From Paenibacillus polygoni (GTDB taxonomy: Bacteria > Bacillota > Bacilli > Paenibacillales > Paenibacillaceae), in the NCBI RefSeq assembly GCF_030263935.1, contig NZ_CP127162.1, forward strand, positions 2,489,501 through 2,553,500: a stretch of 64,000 nucleotides of DNA. The letters are read 5' to 3'. A model generated the notes under the pieces. The model had not been told where the DNA came from and did not search any database. It saw only the letters and a list, made by a program, of their open reading frames with translations. This document shows, one piece after another, positions 56,868 to 64,000 of this stretch; within the stretch, counting starts at the first letter, position 1, and each line of letters begins with the position of its first letter. Position numbers and translations under genes: made by a program.

Positions 56868-56962
56868 CTATCCTGCCCGTTTGCATAACTAAAAAGAGCA
56901 ACTGCCAACTGGCAAGCTACTCCCTGCGGTGTTCAAGTATCGTTTTTCCTTTAGATTAACGG
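56868..56962. repeat. Dispersed hairpin repeat, copy 9 (complete)
   Basis: Left end GCTATCCTGCCCGTTTGCAT, hairpin AGAGCAACTGCC / GGCAAGCTACTCC, right end TATCGTTTTTCCTTTAGATT. It ends ten bases before the stop codon of the next minus-strand gene. Confidence 0.82.
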
Positions 56963-56972
56963 ACTCCATTTT

Positions 56973-57386
56973 TTAATCCCAATAGTTATCATTCAATATT
57001 TGTTGTTTCTCCTTTTCGAAGTCCTTAAAGACTGTCACTTTACACCCAGGACGATCATAATCAAATATACGTACAGGTGAAATGGTTGGGCTGCTTCCAT
57101 CACTTGCGCAAGGGAAAGAAAGAATTCGAAATCCGTTTTTATTAAAACAATACACTGCAATAAACCAGTGTGTTGCATATGAATACTCACTGACCTGCAT
57201 TCCCTCATCCCAGTATTCGTTGTTCAAGAGCTTGTAATCGCGCTCACCCATCGGTAATAGACTATACCTTAAAGCATACCATGTTGTGTTATGATGCTTC
57301 TTGCGACTTAATCTCACAGTAGTTAGCTTAACATTATGTTTCTGTTTCCAAGGTAACCCCATTTTTTTTCTTAGCCTTTTATTCAC
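56973..57386 (-). CDS. Hypothetical protein
   Basis: A 137-residue protein with a very basic N-terminus (VNKRLRKKMGLPWKQKH), and a beta-rich remainder with WYALRYSLLPMGERDYKLLN and HWFIAVYCFNKNGF. There is no signal peptide or membrane helix. A GTG start with GAGG upstream was chosen; another GTG four codons upstream overlaps the site. The family was not recognised. It is flanked by repeat copies 9 and 10. Confidence 0.65.
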   Translation of the reverse strand: MNKRLRKKMGLPWKQKHNVKLTTVRLSRKKHHNTTWYALRYSLLPMGERDYKLLNNEYWDEGMQVSEYSYATHWFIAVYCFNKNGFRILSFPCASDGSSPTISPVRIFDYDRPGCKVTVFKDFEKEKQQILNDNYWD

Positions 57387-57440
57387 GATTTTCCTCACTC
57401 TAGTACTTTATTTATGTTCTCAATATACCATTTTATTTAA

Positions 57441-57526
57441 CTAAACTGCCCGTTTGCATAACTTAAAAGGAAGCAGCAAGCTACTCCCTCCTGTGCTACA
57501 ACTAACGTTTTTTCGTTAGCGTAACA
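57441..57526. repeat. Dispersed hairpin repeat, copy 10 (complete)
   Basis: Left end CTAAACTGCCCGTTTGCATA, a shortened hairpin (AGGAAGCAGCAAGCTACTCCC) and right end AACTAACGTTTTTTCGTTAG. Confidence 0.8.
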
Positions 57527-57537
57527 ATAAATTTAGA

Positions 57538-57606
57538 TTATAGCATTGAATCCGCTATCTTCTGGATTTCCTGATCATCAAGTGGCCTTCCTGTAAAATC
57601 AGCTAC
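57538..57606 (-). pseudogene. 3' remnant of a gene between two repeats
   Basis: Encodes only VADFTGRPLDDQEIQKIADS then ML and a stop, the end of some protein. It fills the whole space between repeat copies 10 and 11, like a cassette that has lost its 5' part. The family was not identified. Confidence 0.55.
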
Positions 57607-57680
57607 AAGGGAGCAGTTGCCAACTGGTAAATAGCTCCCTGCTGTATTTCATCTAACGCTTTTCCTTGAACGTAACGTAA
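57606..57680. repeat. Dispersed hairpin repeat, copy 11 (left end missing)
   Basis: Hairpin AAGGGAGCAGTTGCC / GGTAAATAGCTCCCT and right end CTAACGCTTTTCCTTGAACG. It abuts the stop codon of the CPT-type kinase. Confidence 0.75.
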
Positions 57681-58205
57681 TTAACCTTTAGACCTAACAC
57701 TCAAATACTTTAAAATCAGATCAGCACATTCTTCTGAAGAATTTATGTGTGTGTTGACAGTATAGTCATACTGTATATCTTTTGCCATAATTTTGTTTTG
57801 CCAGTCTGACTGATCTTCGGTTCTATCGCCACGTTCAATATTTCTTTGGCGACAAATTTTCAACGGACAGAACACTTCAACAATATAAAAGGGGTACCCC
57901 TCAAATATGTTTTTAACTTTTTCATAATGTGGTTTTAACTCAGGTCTTTCTACCAAAATGCCATCGACAAGCACATTTTTACCATGGTCAGAAAATAGTT
58001 TGGCGGTATGATACATCATAATAATTGCATCACTTAAATATTTCCAATAATCTTCTCTAAGATAGTTATCGCCAATTGTATTTTCAAAAAGATCGTTTGC
58101 AACAACATAAAAAAATTCATCCGATTTTAACTGAATAGCATCTACTATAGATGTTTTCCCTGAACTAGTTACTCCGTTCAAAAACACAATTTTCCCTTTG
58201 CTCAT
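57681..58205 (-). CDS. Chloramphenicol-phosphotransferase-like P-loop kinase
   Basis: A 174-residue protein of the CPT family: Walker A GVTSSGKTSI near residue 11, FYVVANDLFEN, a DG motif (LVDGILVERPE) and the lid REQ-like RQRNIERGDRT. CPT phosphorylates the 3'-OH of chloramphenicol; many family members have other unknown substrates. Its stop adjoins repeat copy 11. Confidence 0.8.
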   Translation of the reverse strand: MSKGKIVFLNGVTSSGKTSIVDAIQLKSDEFFYVVANDLFENTIGDNYLREDYWKYLSDAIIMMYHTAKLFSDHGKNVLVDGILVERPELKPHYEKVKNIFEGYPFYIVEVFCPLKICRQRNIERGDRTEDQSDWQNKIMAKDIQYDYTVNTHINSSEECADLILKYLSVRSKG

Positions 58206-58287
58206 CTTTTATTCCCCTATTCGTTCAATATAAATACACTTTAACAGTTTCAATATATAAACAGGGTTGAGAAAACTATTATAATTG

Positions 58288-58313
58288 AACTATCCTGCCG
58301 GTTAACATGATGC
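58288..58313. repeat. Solo left end of the dispersed repeat
   Basis: GAACTATCCTGCCGGTTAAC then ATGATG, the left-end sequence. The rest of the element is missing. Confidence 0.55.
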
Positions 58314-58331
58314 TTCTGATGCTTCCCCGTT

Positions 58332-58466
58332 TTAACTTATTCTAACTCTTTGTGCAAAAACTCTGAGGGATCTTAATAACCACATACTCTTACCTCTATC
58401 ACGTTCACGTCTTATTAATTCGTTTTTTACAAGTTTCCTTAGCCAAGACAAATCAAATGATATCTA
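58332..58466 (-). pseudogene. 3' remnant of an unidentified gene
   Basis: A frame of about 43 codons with protein-like composition (FDLSWLRKLVKNELIRRERD ... LRVFAQRVRIS, stop) but no start or binding site. It lies just past a repeat end, in the same position relative to the repeat as other remnants in this region. The family is unknown. Confidence 0.45.
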
Positions 58467-58614
58467 AGCTTAATCCATGTGTCCTAAAATTGTAAACCTT
58501 CAAGAAAATAGATCGTAACGAAACTAAAAATTTTGGACCCTTTTAAAATTCTATTTTATCAGATCGTTGATTTACACTACCCTCTCCGGGCTTATTACGA
58601 ACTAGGATGTAAGA

Positions 58615-59696
58615 TCAGTGATTCATATAATAGGTATATAGCTGCTCGAAGGTTGTAAAGCGTTCGACTTCTCTGCCGACCTTCTCATACTCGTCTAGAT
58701 ATTCATCCATCACTTCAAGGAACTTCTCTTTTATAACTGGTAAATTATTTGCATCAAAGTACCGCATAATATCAAATTTCTTGGTTCCTTTCTCCAGAGT
58801 CATTTCATCAAGATACCCTTGTGCTCCATAGATCGAAAGAAAGACGTAGGAAGCATCATTCGTTATAACACTGTTTAAAATTTTATTGCGGTAGTTGCAC
58901 CATAATTCTTCATATGTTCCCTTCAGATTATCAAAGGTCGGAGCAGGTTTAACAATGAAGTTATCACACATCGTGTTATGTAACCTCTTAACGCTACTCA
59001 ACATATTAAAAGATGCTATTTGGATATCTTCAATGGTACGAGCCTCGATGATTGACATGTATAAGGATTCGAGGTCATCAGGAACATAGCGCAACGAGGT
59101 ATCTCGTCCAAATATCGCTTGATTCCTCGTTTGATGCACGTATTATTCATACTTACCAAAGCATGGACTAGATTGTACAGAACGTCGGCAGATGCATGTC
59201 GCACTGAACCGATATCTTCACCTAGCATCGTATCGCTGTATGCTTGTTTAGCCAGATTGATCCATTTATTCGCTCGATAAAGACATGCTTCTCCTATGGG
59301 ATTCGCAAGTGCATCAAGTGCTCTTTGCCTGAAGGCGTTCAATTTCTCTAAATCCTCAGGCTTTGCATAGTAGAGTATTTTGAGATCGGTTAAACTTGAT
59401 ACGTTATGACTCTCCAAGGTGGATTGCTCTTGTATTCTTGAATCCCATGGCGTGCAATAGATGTCATATCCAACGTCGTCTAATATAAAGCAATCAGATA
59501 TTGCCCATCCCTTTTCTGTATTATTAATGATAATCAAATCAAGATCACTCTTCTCGTGAAAGTCCCCGGTGTTAAATGAACCGGTAAGCCCAATAATTGC
59601 GATATCGTCTAGAAAATCTCTTTTTACCCGTTCAATCACCATGTTAATGAGAAGTTTATTTTTACCCAGCAGCTTCTTCTTTATAATTTCGTCCAT
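58615..59696 (-). pseudogene. Nucleotidyltransferase, single frameshift
   Basis: The first frame has the nucleotidyltransferase signature GLTGSFNTGDFHEKSDLDLI and runs to KRGIKRYLDEI. A one-base loss near 59105 then shifts it, and the protein continues TSLRYVPDDLESLYMSIIEA and on to the end. The full product would be about 360 residues with an N-terminal Pol-beta-type domain and a helical C-terminal part. AAGGTGG precedes the ATG. If the shift is real the gene is broken after its catalytic domain. Confidence 0.8.
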
Positions 59697-59820
59697 TCGT
59701 AGCACCACCTTCGTATAATCCGGCCGTCTTTCATCACTACAACCTTAACTTGAGTCTATCGATTTAGAGGTGCGGTTACTATGTATAAGTTGATTTAATC
59801 CATCTTTGAACAAATGAACA

Positions 59821-59860
59821 AAATCCGCTAAACTGTTGATACAACCAGTTTAGCGGATTT
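59821..59860 (-). terminator. Terminator after CD3324 copy B
   Basis: AAATCCGCTAAACTG pairs perfectly with CAGTTTAGCGGATTT (15 bp), followed by TTG-rich sequence on the minus strand. Confidence 0.8.
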
Positions 59861-59862
59861 CA

Positions 59863-60129
59863 TTAGTTCTTTTTATAAACAATTTTCTTTATACTTTCGC
59901 AGGACAAGAAATATCGCTCCGCCAATTCGTCTATGCTGACTCCATTGTGGAATAAGGATTTAATCTCCGCGTTTCGAGCAGAGACCTTACTCTTGCTTTG
60001 TGTTTTTTCGCCCCATTTTAGATGTGCCTCTTTGGGTTTCGGGATATAAACCAATTCGCCTTGAATGTATTGTTGAATGATACGTAGCAATTCTTCTGGA
60101 AAAACAGACTCGGCTTTTGAATATTTCAT
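59863..60129 (-). CDS. CD3324 family protein, copy B
   Basis: An 88-residue protein: MKYSKAESVFPEELLRIIQQ, LVYIPKPKEAHLKWGEKTQS and C-terminal GVSIDELAERYFLSCESIKK. The ATG was chosen over an in-frame GTG three codons upstream because AAGGAG is eight bases before it. It has its own structured leader and terminator, as copy A does. The function is unknown. Confidence 0.8.
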   Translation of the reverse strand: MKYSKAESVFPEELLRIIQQYIQGELVYIPKPKEAHLKWGEKTQSKSKVSARNAEIKSLFHNGVSIDELAERYFLSCESIKKIVYKKN

Positions 60130-60162
60130 GGGCCTCACTCCTTATTTAATAAATCAATAAGG

Positions 60163-60265
60163 TGCAAAGCCAGTTAACAGAATATTACGATTCGTCGTTG
60201 GCAAAATGTTTGTTCCTAAACTCTATGCAAAGCTTTGCCATATCCTTAACTGGCTTTGCATAGAG
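60163..60265 (-). promoter_or_regulatory. Structured leader of CD3324 copy B with alternative helices
   Basis: CTCTATGCAAAGC / GCTTTGCATAGAG form a 13-bp hairpin. The internal TGCAAAGCCAGTTAA can instead pair with TTAACTGGCTTTGCA located nearer the gene (15 perfect pairs). Both helices use TGCAAAGC, so they are mutually exclusive, as in a riboswitch or attenuator. The gene-proximal arm lies about 35 bases before the start codon. Confidence 0.7.
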
Positions 60266-60401
60266 ACATGCATGTAAGAACCCCACCCCGATTGTTTTCA
60301 ATAGTCTCACCTCCATAGAAAACAGATAGCTGCTACCAGCAATTATATCAGAGTGTGTTGTTCAAGTGTTTAACCATGTCCTTTTTAAACTGCTGTTTTT
60401 T

Positions 60402-60423
60402 ACTAACGTATTCTCCGTCAGAG
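60402..60423. repeat. Degenerate right end of the dispersed repeat
   Basis: ACTAACGTATTCTCCGTCAG, at the 3' side of the next minus-strand gene, in the usual place and orientation. Confidence 0.45.
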
Positions 60424-60463
60424 AAGCATTTTCAGTACATTTTTTGAAACGTCCGTAAATATC

Positions 60464-61414
60464 TTAAAGGACGAATTCCTTTAATCCAGGTTCAAAATTT
60501 GTTAAATCAGAAAAGCTTTGACCTGTTTCGTTTATCTCCAAGAATCGGTTCATAACAGTATCTTTATCTCCTTCTGTTATCCATAGTGAAGATAAGTATT
60601 TTGCAAGACCGTAAGAATTCAGTTTATGTCCGTTATCTAACAAAAGTCCAAACATCCTTAGAGAATCTTCATGTTTTTCTATTCTAGTAAATGAGCATCC
60701 CAAATTATTTAGAGCGATGAGTAATGATTGCTTTGAAGTCCGGGGATAGTTTAGTTGACTCCAACTTCCCAACAATGGTGGTACTGATTCAACATTTTCT
60801 ATCGAGCAAATTTCATCCAAAAGTGTTGGAAGTAATTGATATATACAAGAAATAATTGAATTTATCCCCTCTTCATCTTTATGTAAATAATTCCGTTCCA
60901 AGAGTAACGAAAAATATGTAATTTTTGAGAAAAGAAGATTCTGCCAAGTGTCGTCCTCTTGAATTAACCTCAGCATATTTTCAAGAGCAATATCGAGTAA
61001 TTGTATATTATTTAATTTTAATGAGGATGCCGCAGCGGTCCGATGACTTTCAAAACGCACAGCCCGGTTTTCACGCGATCTATTCGAATGTGTACAGGCG
61101 TATAGATACCATTCAGTCCATTCATTGAAATGGTCTGCTAGGGACAAAGTTAATGCTTGGGTACCGTCTGATACTAACCAGTGGAGTTTTTCAGGATATA
61201 ATGCTGTCTTCCCCCAGTTAACAAACTCTAAGTGATTCTGGTACAAATCATTCGTGTTCCTTAGTAAAGCATAGTTATCGGATAGATTCCAATATACCCA
61301 GCCTTCTTCATCTAATGATAGCTTCTTCGATTTCTTGAAATCATGAAGGAGGTCAATTATTTCGATACTATCGTTAGCGTTAACTAGTTGATTGAATTTT
61401 TCATAAATATCCAT
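60464..61414 (-). CDS. Helical-repeat (TPR-like) protein
   Basis: A 316-residue all-helical protein with a repeat-like pattern (EEGWVYWNLSDNYALLRNTN, SLLIALNNLGCSFTRIEKHE, DSLRMFGLLLDNG), consistent with TPR repeats. There is no signal or membrane segment. GGTGG precedes the ATG. It is possibly a scaffold or an immunity-type protein; no partner was identified. Confidence 0.7.
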   Translation of the reverse strand: MDIYEKFNQLVNANDSIEIIDLLHDFKKSKKLSLDEEGWVYWNLSDNYALLRNTNDLYQNHLEFVNWGKTALYPEKLHWLVSDGTQALTLSLADHFNEWTEWYLYACTHSNRSRENRAVRFESHRTAAASSLKLNNIQLLDIALENMLRLIQEDDTWQNLLFSKITYFSLLLERNYLHKDEEGINSIISCIYQLLPTLLDEICSIENVESVPPLLGSWSQLNYPRTSKQSLLIALNNLGCSFTRIEKHEDSLRMFGLLLDNGHKLNSYGLAKYLSSLWITEGDKDTVMNRFLEINETGQSFSDLTNFEPGLKEFVL

Positions 61415-61650
61415 TTTTCCACCAACCTTTTCGAAGGGATATATGGATTATACATACTTATTCAAACTTATAACAGACTGGTAATTATTCCCTTCTTTGG
61501 TATAATTAAATTATGGTGAGAGGTAACGCTCATTAGAATCGCAGGTCTGGTCGAATTCATAGCAATCTTCTCACGTTTAGGTTGCCACTTATCTGGCAGT
61601 CTTTCTCCTAATTCACAATTATAATTTCAAACAAGGGATTTAGCGATTCA

Positions 61651-61821
61651 TTAAAGCCTCAAAATCATCTGCTCATCACTATAACCATAATAATCATATC
61701 TAGATGCATTCCTTAACTTCTTTAAATTCATCATGAACAACTCTTCAGCTATCCTTATTGACTGCATAGTCACTGCGAACCCACAAAATATGCTTTCTTC
61801 TGTCCAGTGACTATGCCTTGG
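61651..61821 (-). pseudogene. Remnant of the gene that followed asnB
   Basis: Begins four bases after the asnB stop and reads HSHWTEESIFCGFAVTMQSI to SDEQMILRL, then stop (about 56 codons), with no start or binding site. It is protein-like and appears to be the 3' part of a lost neighbour. The family is unknown. Confidence 0.45.
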
Positions 61822-61825
61822 TTAT

Positions 61826-63184
61826 TTACAACATGGCACTCTTTAAATGCCTCAGATCTTGTTTTATGAAAAGATTGTACCACACTGAAAAAAAATATAT
61901 TAACCATATTCGACGTGAGTAGTCGCCTTTATTACTCCGATGCTGGATAAACATCTTTTCGATTATATTGGTATTGAATATCTCTTCAATGCCGCTATAT
62001 CGTATTTCTTCAAACAATATATCTGAAGCTGGAGTCCTCAGCCAATCACGAAGGGGTACGGGAAATCCTAATTTCGGGCGATTCACTATAGCTTCGGGAA
62101 CGATTCCTTCCATAGCTTTACGCAGAGCAAGCTTTGTTGTTTTTTTGCCAATCCGATTGGATACAGGTATTTTTTTCGCCGTTTCGAAGACCTCTTTATC
62201 TAAAAAAGGTACTCTTAATTCTAATGAATGTGCCATGGACAACTTATCTGCTTTTGATAAAATGTCTCCAGGTAACCAAAAATTCATATCAATATACTGC
62301 ATTCTCGTCGTAGGATCTAGGTGAACTGTCTTATCGTAAAAAGGTCTAACAATATCCGCGGGATGTAAAAAACTACTATGAGCGTGGAGTCAATTCCACT
62401 GGACAAAAAACATCCTCTACTCACATCGCTTTGTAAATGAAGATTTACAGACTCTTTCAATTTCCACTGAATTTCTTCTGCATAGTCTGCTAATGATCTT
62501 TCTACTGGTTGAAAATTAGGTTCCCAATATTTCTCGATCTTCATGTCACCATTTGAGCTAACCATTAATCTTTCTGCAGGTCCTAATTTATGAATATCTT
62601 CAAACATCGTATCGGGTTGCGGGACATACTGAAAAGTTAAGTAACTGAATAAACTTTGATACTGAAGCTTTCTAGGAACCCCTTGAACCGCAAGTATGCT
62701 TTTGATTTCCGATGCAAACAAAAAATTATTCTCGTCTTTGAAATAATAAAAAGGCTTGATCCCGAAATGATCTCTTGCAGCAAAAAGAGTTTGCTCCTTA
62801 AGATCCCAAATCGCAAAACTAAACATTCCACGTAAATGATGAACACAGTCCTTACCGTACTCCTCAAATAAATGCACAATGACCTCTGTATCTGACTGCG
62901 TATGAAAATGATGTCCCTTTAGCTTAAGTTGATCTCGCAGGGTTTTATAGTTGTAGATCTCACCATTAAAAACAATCCAAAGGGTACCATTTTCATTCGC
63001 CATTGGTTGGTTGCCGTCTCGTAAATCTATAACCGACAACCTGCGGAAACCGAGACCCATCGAGAATCGAGCCAAACACCTCATGATCAGGACCTCGATG
63101 GTTCATTGCCCCAGTCATTTGTTTTAAGGTTTCTTCTTGTGGTTGCTGTCCGTTATACTTTAATATTCCTGCAATTCCGCACAT
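61826..63184 (-). pseudogene. asnB: Asparagine synthetase (glutamine-hydrolysing), deleted and frameshifted
   Basis: The N-terminal glutaminase starts with the nucleophile Cys2 (MCGIAGILKYNG) and HRGPDHE. A frameshift near 63080 moves the frame to LGFRRLSVIDLRDGNQPMAN and FNGEIYNY. The synthetase part reaches GCFLSSGIDSTLI, then an internal deletion of roughly 150-200 residues joins it to RPFYDK and MQYIDMNFWLPGDI, continuing normally to the end. Most of the ATP/aspartate site is missing, so asparagine synthesis is impossible. Confidence 0.85.
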
Positions 63185-63489
63185 ACTATTCTAGTCCTTC
63201 CTATATTAAAGATATAGGATGTAAAGTGCCCACGATTGTTTGAATCAATCACCATTTTTCTAAAAAGATCACTTACTCATCTTTCGCAGTTCAGATCTTC
63301 AAATCTGACTCCGCGCTAGTCTTTTGTTCGAGCTACATGCTTGAACTTAGAAATATGAATCCTACAATTAAAGTAGAAGAAGTAATTGGATTAATCCACT
63401 TTTTCACAAACCGCTCACTGAAACGTGTACTTAACAATTCACGATTAAGAACATATATTAGTACATATAGAAATAAGGAGGCGTAGAAA
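63185..63489. other. Intergenic, no gene recognised
   Basis: About 300 bases between the start of asnB and a plus-strand small gene. It should contain their divergent promoters, but none was clearly recognised. Confidence 0.4.
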
Positions 63490-63726
63490 TTGCCCATTGA
63501 TAAGGACCTACGAGATATAGAAATTGCCAAGCTTGCTTTTATAGGGAGTTCCATTGCTACATTAGGTGATGGAATCGCTGCGCTAGCTGCCGGATTAGCG
63601 CTAGAAGCTTTACAACAGGATTATAAAACCAAAAACAATAATCGTACCGCTTCTATTAAATCAACTAAGAAACAACTTGATCATTTTATTAACGAGTTAG
63701 TTAAGATCAGGAATAATGTTGGTTGA
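63490..63726 (+). CDS. Small conserved protein of Bacillales type
   Basis: A 78-residue protein: an acidic start (MPIDKDLRDIEIAKLA), a glycine- and alanine-rich hydrophobic segment (FIGSSIATLGDGIAALAAGL), then a charged coiled-coil tail (SIKSTKKQLDHFINELVKIR). The TTG start lies behind AAGGAGG. Similar short proteins with a hydrophobic Gly/Ala centre and basic tail occur in Bacillales with no known function. Confidence 0.7.
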   Translation: MPIDKDLRDIEIAKLAFIGSSIATLGDGIAALAAGLALEALQQDYKTKNNNRTASIKSTKKQLDHFINELVKIRNNVG

Positions 63727-63860
63727 CATTAACTAAATCCCCAGCTCTTCACCCGTTTTTTATTGCGCAGTATGCGTTAAATGTGACATAAAACCTCCAC
63801 TTATTTTGTTCAACTCATCTGCCCATTATCATTATCCTTCAAGCAATATTTCCCTAATAA

Positions 63861-63903
63861 AAAGAGAAAAAAACGTCCACAACGTTGTGGACGCTTTCTC
63901 TTT
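63861..63903. terminator. Bidirectional terminator
   Basis: Inner palindrome GTCCACAACGTTGTGGAC (18 bases) extended by AAAGAGAAA / TTTCTCTTT, between two convergent genes. Confidence 0.85.
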
Positions 63904-63939
63904 GACTTGGTTATTCAGACCTGCCGTATGAAATAAAAA

Positions 63940-64000
63940 CTATTTTTTCTTTACTGGTATCCAAATCTCCCCTGTATGGTGTCCTGCCGGTCCATAGTAC
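63940..64000 (-). CDS. Partial C-terminus, probable GyrI-like effector-binding protein
   Basis: The minus strand at the right edge reads YYGPAGHHTGEIWIPVKKK then stop. EIWIPVKK is the usual last strand of GyrI-like/AraC effector-binding domains. Only about 19 residues lie in the window, so the assignment is tentative. Confidence 0.5.
   Translation of the reverse strand, partial: YYGPAGHHTGEIWIPVKKK

Noticed and set aside
47788..57680. CRISPR array
   Set aside because: The repeats are hundreds of bases to several kilobases apart, imperfect and separated by genes. There is no regular spacer length and no cas gene.
40236..58205. True integron (attC array with integrase)
   Set aside because: Arrangement and gene content fit, but no tyrosine recombinase or attI is in the window, and the repeat ends do not match the strict RYYYAAC/GTTRRRY cores. 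Kept only as one hypothesis in the findings.

Overview
The window looks like a chromosomal segment of a Paenibacillus or a close relative in the Bacillales. The evidence is low to moderate GC, strong AGGAGG-type ribosome binding sites, lipobox lipoproteins, a complete sigY-yxlCDEFG-type operon, a glnQHMP-type glutamine transporter behind a perfect TnrA/GlnR box, a sucrose PTS operon and a T-box leader. No rRNA, tRNA, CRISPR array, phage module or intact insertion sequence was seen.

Layout. 0-4.5 kb: sucrose uptake and hydrolysis (scrR-scrB-scrA, minus strand, scrA cut by the window edge) with two palindromic operators. 5-8.3 kb: ECF sigma factor SigY with its membrane regulators and an ABC exporter, plus a matching autoregulatory promoter. 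8.7-22 kb: single genes (GNATs, AraC regulator with a GH2 beta-glucuronidase, diguanylate cyclase, MerR regulator, old yellow enzyme, methionine aminopeptidase, aldo/keto reductase) mixed with decayed genes. 22.9-26.2 kb: glnQHMP. 26.4-38 kb: small membrane proteins, lipoproteins, a frameshifted subtilase, an internally deleted alcohol dehydrogenase and a DUF2243/CtaG pair. 38-64 kb: an accessory region of short single genes, nearly all on the minus strand: many GNATs, lipoproteins, DinB, nucleotidyltransferases, a CPT-type kinase, three CD3324-family proteins and a broken asparagine synthetase.

The most interesting structure is in the 38-61 kb region. A dispersed element of about 70-100 bp lies just beyond the 3' end of one minus-strand accessory gene after another, always in the same orientation. 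It has a central GC-rich hairpin, a CTAACG/CGTTAG hairpin and CGTTAGYTTAA-like sequences at both ends. Between some copies only the 3' end of a gene survives, so the region reads like a decaying cassette array, although no integrase is present. Two further RNA-level signals stand out: a complete T-box with promoter and terminator in front of a nucleotidyltransferase instead of a tRNA synthetase, and two CD3324 genes whose leaders share a pair of mutually exclusive helices with compensatory changes.

About ten genes are broken, several by a single base missing from a short homopolymer. This is either real decay or base-calling error, and raw reads would tell. Two genes appear to have ATA or ATT where the start codon should be.
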